From positions 1-24,547 of the forward strand of contig JBNJDY010000022.1 of assembly GCA_051745305.1 (NCBI GenBank): 24,547 nt of DNA, given 5' to 3'. Below, piece by piece: positions 21,862-24,547 of this stretch (its first letter is position 1; each line of letters starts with the position of its first letter). The stretch comes from Saliniplasma sp051745305 (lineage in GTDB: Archaea; Thermoplasmatota; Thermoplasmata; Halarchaeoplasmatales; Halarchaeoplasmataceae). The position numbers and the translations under genes were made by a program. The notes under the pieces were generated by a model. The model saw only the letters and a program-made list of their open reading frames with translations, was not told the DNA's origin and searched no databases.

Positions 21862-22083
21862 TTACGGTGTTTCTTGCAAGCTGTACTTGAAGACTCGGCT
21901 TAAAACAATATAGCCTACGAGCACTACTGCAGCTCCGTACATCCAGTAAAAAATGTAACCGATCATCGTGGATACCAACCACACCATATACACCTTATTG
22001 TTAAAGGCCTGTTTTTTGATATCCCATTTTACAAAAAGTAGAGCTAGGAACAGGAGAGCCATATCTGCTAATAAAGTTAACAT
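21862..22083 (-). CDS. Small three-helix membrane protein of unknown function
   Basis: 73 residues with hydrophobic stretches at about 2-19, 30-47 and 48-64, rich in Trp, Tyr and Val. It resembles many unassigned small archaeal membrane proteins, and I recognise no family. It begins four bases after the MarR stop, with GAGG and GGAT-type purines just ahead of the ATG, so it belongs to the MATE-MarR operon. It might be a partner or modulator of the exporter, inferred only from position. The promoter and start of the AcnX large-subunit gene follow immediately after its stop. Confidence 0.6.
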   Translation of the reverse strand: MLTLLADMALLFLALLFVKWDIKKQAFNNKVYMVWLVSTMIGYIFYWMYGAAVVLVGYIVLSRVFKYSLQETP

Positions 22084-22087
22084 ATCC

Positions 22088-22525
22088 TCATCCCTCCAGA
22101 TTTTTCAAAATCCTTTCTAGATAAGTTCTCAGCTGCTTTTCTTCCCGTTTGTCAAATTTCTCTAACATCCTGTTCTCTGCCTTTTGGTCAATTTCCCTTA
22201 TCAGATCCTCGATCTCGTTTTTTTTATCCGTAAGATATATCCTTGTAGCTCGTTTATCCTTTTCATCCCTTTCCTTTCTCAAGTATCCTTTATTGACCAG
22301 ACTTTGTATTATTTTAGAAGTGGTGGATTTCGAAACATACAGCATGTTGCATATCTCTTTTTGAGTGAGACCATCTCCTTTCTTGATAAGTTTGTATAGC
22401 AGAGGGAACTCACCCCGGTTAAAATCATACGGTTCCAATTCACACTTTATAAACTTGATTAGCTTTTTGTGAACGATCTGATATAACTTGTGTATAGAAT
22501 CCTCATCTGAATAGTCCACTGTCAT
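22088..22525 (-). CDS. MarR-family transcriptional regulator
   Basis: 145 residues from ATG 22525. The ATG at 22531 is only one base from the GGTG ribosome-binding motif, whereas the second ATG has proper seven-base spacing. The winged helix-turn-helix is clear: GLTQKEICNMLYVSKSTTSKIIQSLVNKGYLRKERDEKDKRATRIYLTDK. YVSKSTTSKIIQSL is the recognition helix, and DEKDKRATRIYL is the wing with its conserved Asp and Arg. Long helices at both ends make the dimer. It lies 21 bases downstream of the MATE gene on the same strand. Two palindromes at the MATE promoter are its likely operators, giving repression of its own operon that a transported compound would relieve; that is inference from arrangement. 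Confidence 0.88.
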   Translation of the reverse strand: MTVDYSDEDSIHKLYQIVHKKLIKFIKCELEPYDFNRGEFPLLYKLIKKGDGLTQKEICNMLYVSKSTTSKIIQSLVNKGYLRKERDEKDKRATRIYLTDKKNEIEDLIREIDQKAENRMLEKFDKREEKQLRTYLERILKNLEG

Positions 22526-22546
22526 TATCATACACCTTTTTCATAT

Positions 22547-24097
22547 CTATCCTTCCTCGGTTTGACTTTCCTTGTCGGCAGATAAACCTGCTTTTGCAAT
22601 AGGTTCGTCATGGATAATCTTCTCTTTCCACCAACCCATGGAATAGAAAGCGAAGGCAAGAGCTGCAGCCGCTACGTTGCTGATAGCCATACCTACCCAA
22701 ACTCCTGTTTCTCCCATACCCAAGAACAACCCAAAGACAAAAACAAAAATCACTCTAAAAGCCCATATCCTGGTCAGATCTAGCGTCATTTTTTGAACAG
22801 TATGTCCTGAACCACCAAATATATCGGTGATCCCTCTAAAAATACCAAAGAAAGGCATGGATAGTGAGAATATGAGTAGATATTGTGCACCAGAGCTGAT
22901 AACTTCTGGCTTTCCAGGCACTATGAATCCAAGTAGTAAATTCCTTGTAAGAAAGATAGTTACTGCAATGAAAGAAGTCAATACTACCAATGCGATAAGC
23001 CCGGTTTTAGTTACCTTTTCTGTCCTTTCCACAAGATCTGCACCAAGGCCTTGTCCAACCATCGTACTCATCGCCATGGTTACACCACCTACGACGAGGA
23101 AGGTTATATTGAGTATCCTGCTTCCAGCCCCATAAGCTGCCCCTGCGACTTTAGGATTGGGAAGTCTATATATTATAGCCCAAAGTATCAAAAATCCGAA
23201 GGCACTGAAAAACCTTCCAGCAGAGGCAGGGAGGCCCACTTTTATGAACTGCTTGATTTTAGTAAAGTCGGGTACGAGGTAAGATGGTTTCACATGTATA
23301 CCTAATTTACCGGAAAACATAAGATAGATCGAGTAGACCGTTCCTATTGCTCTCGTTCCAATAGTTGCATAAGCTGCTCCTTCTATACCCATTTTAGGTA
23401 TTGAATAACCAAAAAATGTGGGAACAGTGAAAGTCAATGGCCCTAGACTTACCGCGGTACCTGATCCGAATATCAGGATAGGATCGATGATCATATTGAG
23501 CGTAGCAGTAAATGCCACTATCTTCATAGGCGTGATGTTATCGCCCCATCCCCTCAATATGAACATAAAAGCGAAAAATAAGAACATGGCGGGTATGCCT
23601 AGAAATATGATCTGTAAATATCTAGTTCCATAATCCGCTAACTCTACAGCTTCTGGTCCATGTCCTGTAAGAATGTCTAATAGGTAAGGACTGGAGAAGT
23701 AACCAACGATCCCCAAAACGATGGACAGAATGATGACTATAAAGTAAAGTTGTCCTGCATATTCCGATGCTTTCTCATACTTCTTCGCTCCGGTGTATTG
23801 GGAGATCAGAGCCAGGGCTGCGATACCCATACCTATCTCTAATGACATAATTATGAAAACTACGGACCAAGCCTGGCTTGTAGCAGCTACGGAATAGGAG
23901 GCCTCATCACCCGGTAATCGACCCAGCCATATCGTGTCTACTAGATTGTAAAGAGTCCTGAGAAACGTGGCCACCATTATAGGCCAGCCTAGCTTGAACA
24001 TGACCGTGATTATATTACCTTCTAATATCTCGTCTTTACCAGGTCGACCCATCTTTTGTTTGAGTCTAGAATAAATAGAATCGTCTTCATTAGGCAT
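22547..24097 (-). CDS. MATE-family multidrug/sodium antiporter
   Basis: 516 residues with about 12 membrane helices in two similar halves. GWPIMVATFLRTLYNLVDTIWLGRLPGD and AATSQAWSVVFIIMSLEIGMGIAALALISQYTGAK near the N terminus are characteristic of MATE (NorM/DinF-like) exporters. The second half repeats the pattern with GLPASAGRFFSAFGF and AMSTMVGQGLGADLVERTEKV. Such proteins expel drugs, dyes or metabolites in exchange for Na+ or H+. A charged tail of about 20 residues ends the protein. It is the first gene of an operon with a MarR regulator and a small membrane protein. Its ATG lies just downstream of two near-identical palindromes and a TATA box. Confidence 0.92.
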   Translation of the reverse strand: MPNEDDSIYSRLKQKMGRPGKDEILEGNIITVMFKLGWPIMVATFLRTLYNLVDTIWLGRLPGDEASYSVAATSQAWSVVFIIMSLEIGMGIAALALISQYTGAKKYEKASEYAGQLYFIVIILSIVLGIVGYFSSPYLLDILTGHGPEAVELADYGTRYLQIIFLGIPAMFLFFAFMFILRGWGDNITPMKIVAFTATLNMIIDPILIFGSGTAVSLGPLTFTVPTFFGYSIPKMGIEGAAYATIGTRAIGTVYSIYLMFSGKLGIHVKPSYLVPDFTKIKQFIKVGLPASAGRFFSAFGFLILWAIIYRLPNPKVAGAAYGAGSRILNITFLVVGGVTMAMSTMVGQGLGADLVERTEKVTKTGLIALVVLTSFIAVTIFLTRNLLLGFIVPGKPEVISSGAQYLLIFSLSMPFFGIFRGITDIFGGSGHTVQKMTLDLTRIWAFRVIFVFVFGLFLGMGETGVWVGMAISNVAAAALAFAFYSMGWWKEKIIHDEPIAKAGLSADKESQTEEG

Positions 24098-24101
24098 GAT
24101 T

Positions 24102-24150
24102 ATTAGTTTCGTATGAAACTATTGTATATATTAGTTTCGTATGAAACTAA
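24102..24150 (-). promoter_or_regulatory. Two-palindrome operator flanking the TATA box of the MATE-MarR operon
   Basis: TAGTTTC-GTAT-GAAACTA occurs at 24104-24121 and again at 24132-24149; the second copy extends by one more matched base on each side. The centres are 28 bases apart, and including two flanking bases the repeat is 20 bases long. Between them, on the minus strand, lies TATATACA (24130-24123), about 29 bases before ATG 24097. One palindrome therefore covers the BRE region just upstream of the TATA box, and the other covers the presumed transcription start. Symmetric sites of this size suit a MarR dimer. Confidence 0.8.
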
Positions 24151-24180
24151 ACTGTGTATCAGAGTTGATCCATATATTGT

Positions 24181-24207
24181 AAAAATAAAAAAAGAAAATA
24201 TTTTCTT
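24181..24207 (-). terminator. T-rich tract with palindrome downstream of the cold-shock gene
   Basis: Read on the minus strand, the perfect 16-base palindrome AAGAAAATATTTTCTT (24192-24207) runs into a T-rich tract (TTTTTTTATTTTT). This matches the oligo-T signals at which archaeal RNA polymerase terminates. It lies about 50 bases after the cold-shock stop and upstream of the MATE promoter. Confidence 0.45.
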
Positions 24208-24224
24208 AAGTAGGGTTTAAAATC

Positions 24225-24245
24225 AGTACTTGGAAAACAGGTACT
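24225..24245 (-). terminator. Hairpin 3' of the cold-shock gene
   Basis: AGTACTTG and CAGGTACT form an eight-base stem (one T-G pair) around the five-base loop GAAAA, 11 bases after the stop codon of the cold-shock gene. It may end or protect that mRNA, together with the T-rich tract further on. Confidence 0.45.
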
Positions 24246-24256
24246 AACTAAAATAC

Positions 24257-24451
24257 TTACTCGACCTTTTTAACATTAATAGCTCTAGGACCTCTATCAC
24301 TCTGTTCAGTTTCGAATTCGACTATATCGCCTTCGCTCAAATAGCTATCTTCTATATCGCTGCTATGAACAAATAGATCTTCATCGCCTTCGTCAGGTTT
24401 AATGAATCCAAAATTTTTCATGTTATTAAAGAACTTTACTTCACCTTTCAT
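24257..24451 (-). CDS. Cold-shock domain protein (CspA family)
   Basis: 64 residues from ATG 24451, the normal CspA size. MKGEVKFFNNMKNFGFIKPDEGDEDLFVHSSDI contains RNP-1 (K-N-F-G-F-I) and RNP-2 (DLFVH); these beta-strand aromatics bind single-stranded RNA or DNA. The usual KGFGFI reads KNFGFI. It probably melts RNA secondary structure as an RNA chaperone. GGAGGTG (24460-24466), eight bases upstream, fixes this start; a longer frame from 24478 is not supported. The C-terminal VEFETEQSDRGPRAINVKKV is typical. Cold-shock domain proteins occur in only some archaeal groups (halophiles and certain marine or mesophilic lineages), so the gene hints at a non-hyperthermophile. Confidence 0.93.
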   Translation of the reverse strand: MKGEVKFFNNMKNFGFIKPDEGDEDLFVHSSDIEDSYLSEGDIVEFETEQSDRGPRAINVKKVE

Positions 24452-24459
24452 ACAGATTT

Positions 24460-24513
24460 CACCTCCTACATTTATCATATCGTAACAACGCCTTACCCTG
24501 CTCCCTTATATAG
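24460..24513 (-). promoter_or_regulatory. Promoter and strong ribosome-binding site of the cold-shock gene
   Basis: On the minus strand a TATA box CTATATAA (24513-24506) is followed, after a leader of roughly 30 bases, by GGAGGTG (24466-24460) eight bases before ATG 24451. This is the strongest Shine-Dalgarno motif in the window and contrasts with the leaderless look of many other genes here. Confidence 0.6.
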
Positions 24514-24547
24514 TTATGGGCCAAAGAGGTGGAGTTCAACTATTTTT

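Noticed and set aside
21824..21982. N-terminal extension of the AcnX large subunit
   Set aside because: The extra 53 residues do not resemble the family, overlap the coding sequence of the small membrane protein, and precede the TATA-like element; TTG 21823 gives the family N terminus.
24452..24478. N-terminal extension of the cold-shock protein
   Set aside because: The extension covers the GGAGGTG ribosome-binding site, and the canonical CspA N terminus begins at ATG 24451.

Overview
The window looks like the chromosome of an archaeon of fairly low GC content. Supporting genes are an archaeal-type Pth2 peptidyl-tRNA hydrolase, a COG1325-type RNA-binding protein, DUF99, a tungsten/molybdenum aldehyde:ferredoxin oxidoreductase, a two-subunit aconitase-X (archaeal phosphomevalonate dehydratase type), and a tRNA-Val with no encoded CCA. 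Supporting signals are TATA-like boxes about 25 to 28 bases before many start codons (leaderless or short-leader mRNAs) and GGTG/GGAGGTG Shine-Dalgarno motifs inside operons. I cannot place the lineage more narrowly. There is no rRNA, insertion sequence, integrase, phage gene or CRISPR array, and no gene-free stretch exceeds 300 bases.

Layout. 1-3.8 kb: the end of an ATP-NAD kinase, an MFS transporter, a PAP2 phosphatase and two coupled GNAT acetyltransferases. 4-6.9 kb: a YbjQ-like protein divergent from a glyA-glnA pair (archaeal-type SHMT and a slightly atypical glutamine synthetase). 6.9-7.7 kb: a glutaredoxin coupled to a ferredoxin-thioredoxin reductase catalytic subunit with a C-terminal rubredoxin-like domain. 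7.7-10.8 kb, minus strand: a DUF1616-like membrane/coiled-coil protein, pth2 and DUF99 as an operon, then a DUF21-CBS protein and a COG1325 protein. 10.87 kb: tRNA-Val(CAC), with part of its 3' end repeated about 100 bases downstream. 11.1-13 kb: the aldehyde:ferredoxin oxidoreductase.

13.2-17 kb: a cyanophycin cassette. cphB (cyanophycinase) converges on cphA (cyanophycin synthetase), and cphA follows a small unknown gene. Together these imply storage and remobilisation of nitrogen as an Asp-Arg polymer. 17.1-18.9 kb: a lipoprotein plus a two-TM coiled-coil protein, convergent with a Cas4-like nuclease that has four predicted membrane segments inserted between its iron-sulfur/His region and its catalytic core.

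18.9-21.8 kb: a translationally coupled operon of the AcnX large subunit, an AcnX small subunit fused to a NUDIX-like domain, and an MtnA-type isomerase. 21.8-24.1 kb: a MATE exporter, a MarR regulator and a small membrane protein in one operon. Two near-identical palindromes flank the TATA box of this operon and look like an autoregulatory switch. The window ends with a cold-shock protein that has its own promoter, a strong ribosome-binding site and a terminator hairpin.

The most unusual items are the archaeal cyanophycin pair, the membrane-embedded Cas4-like protein, the AcnX-NUDIX fusion coupled to mtnA, the tRNA 3'-end duplication and the two-palindrome MATE/MarR promoter.
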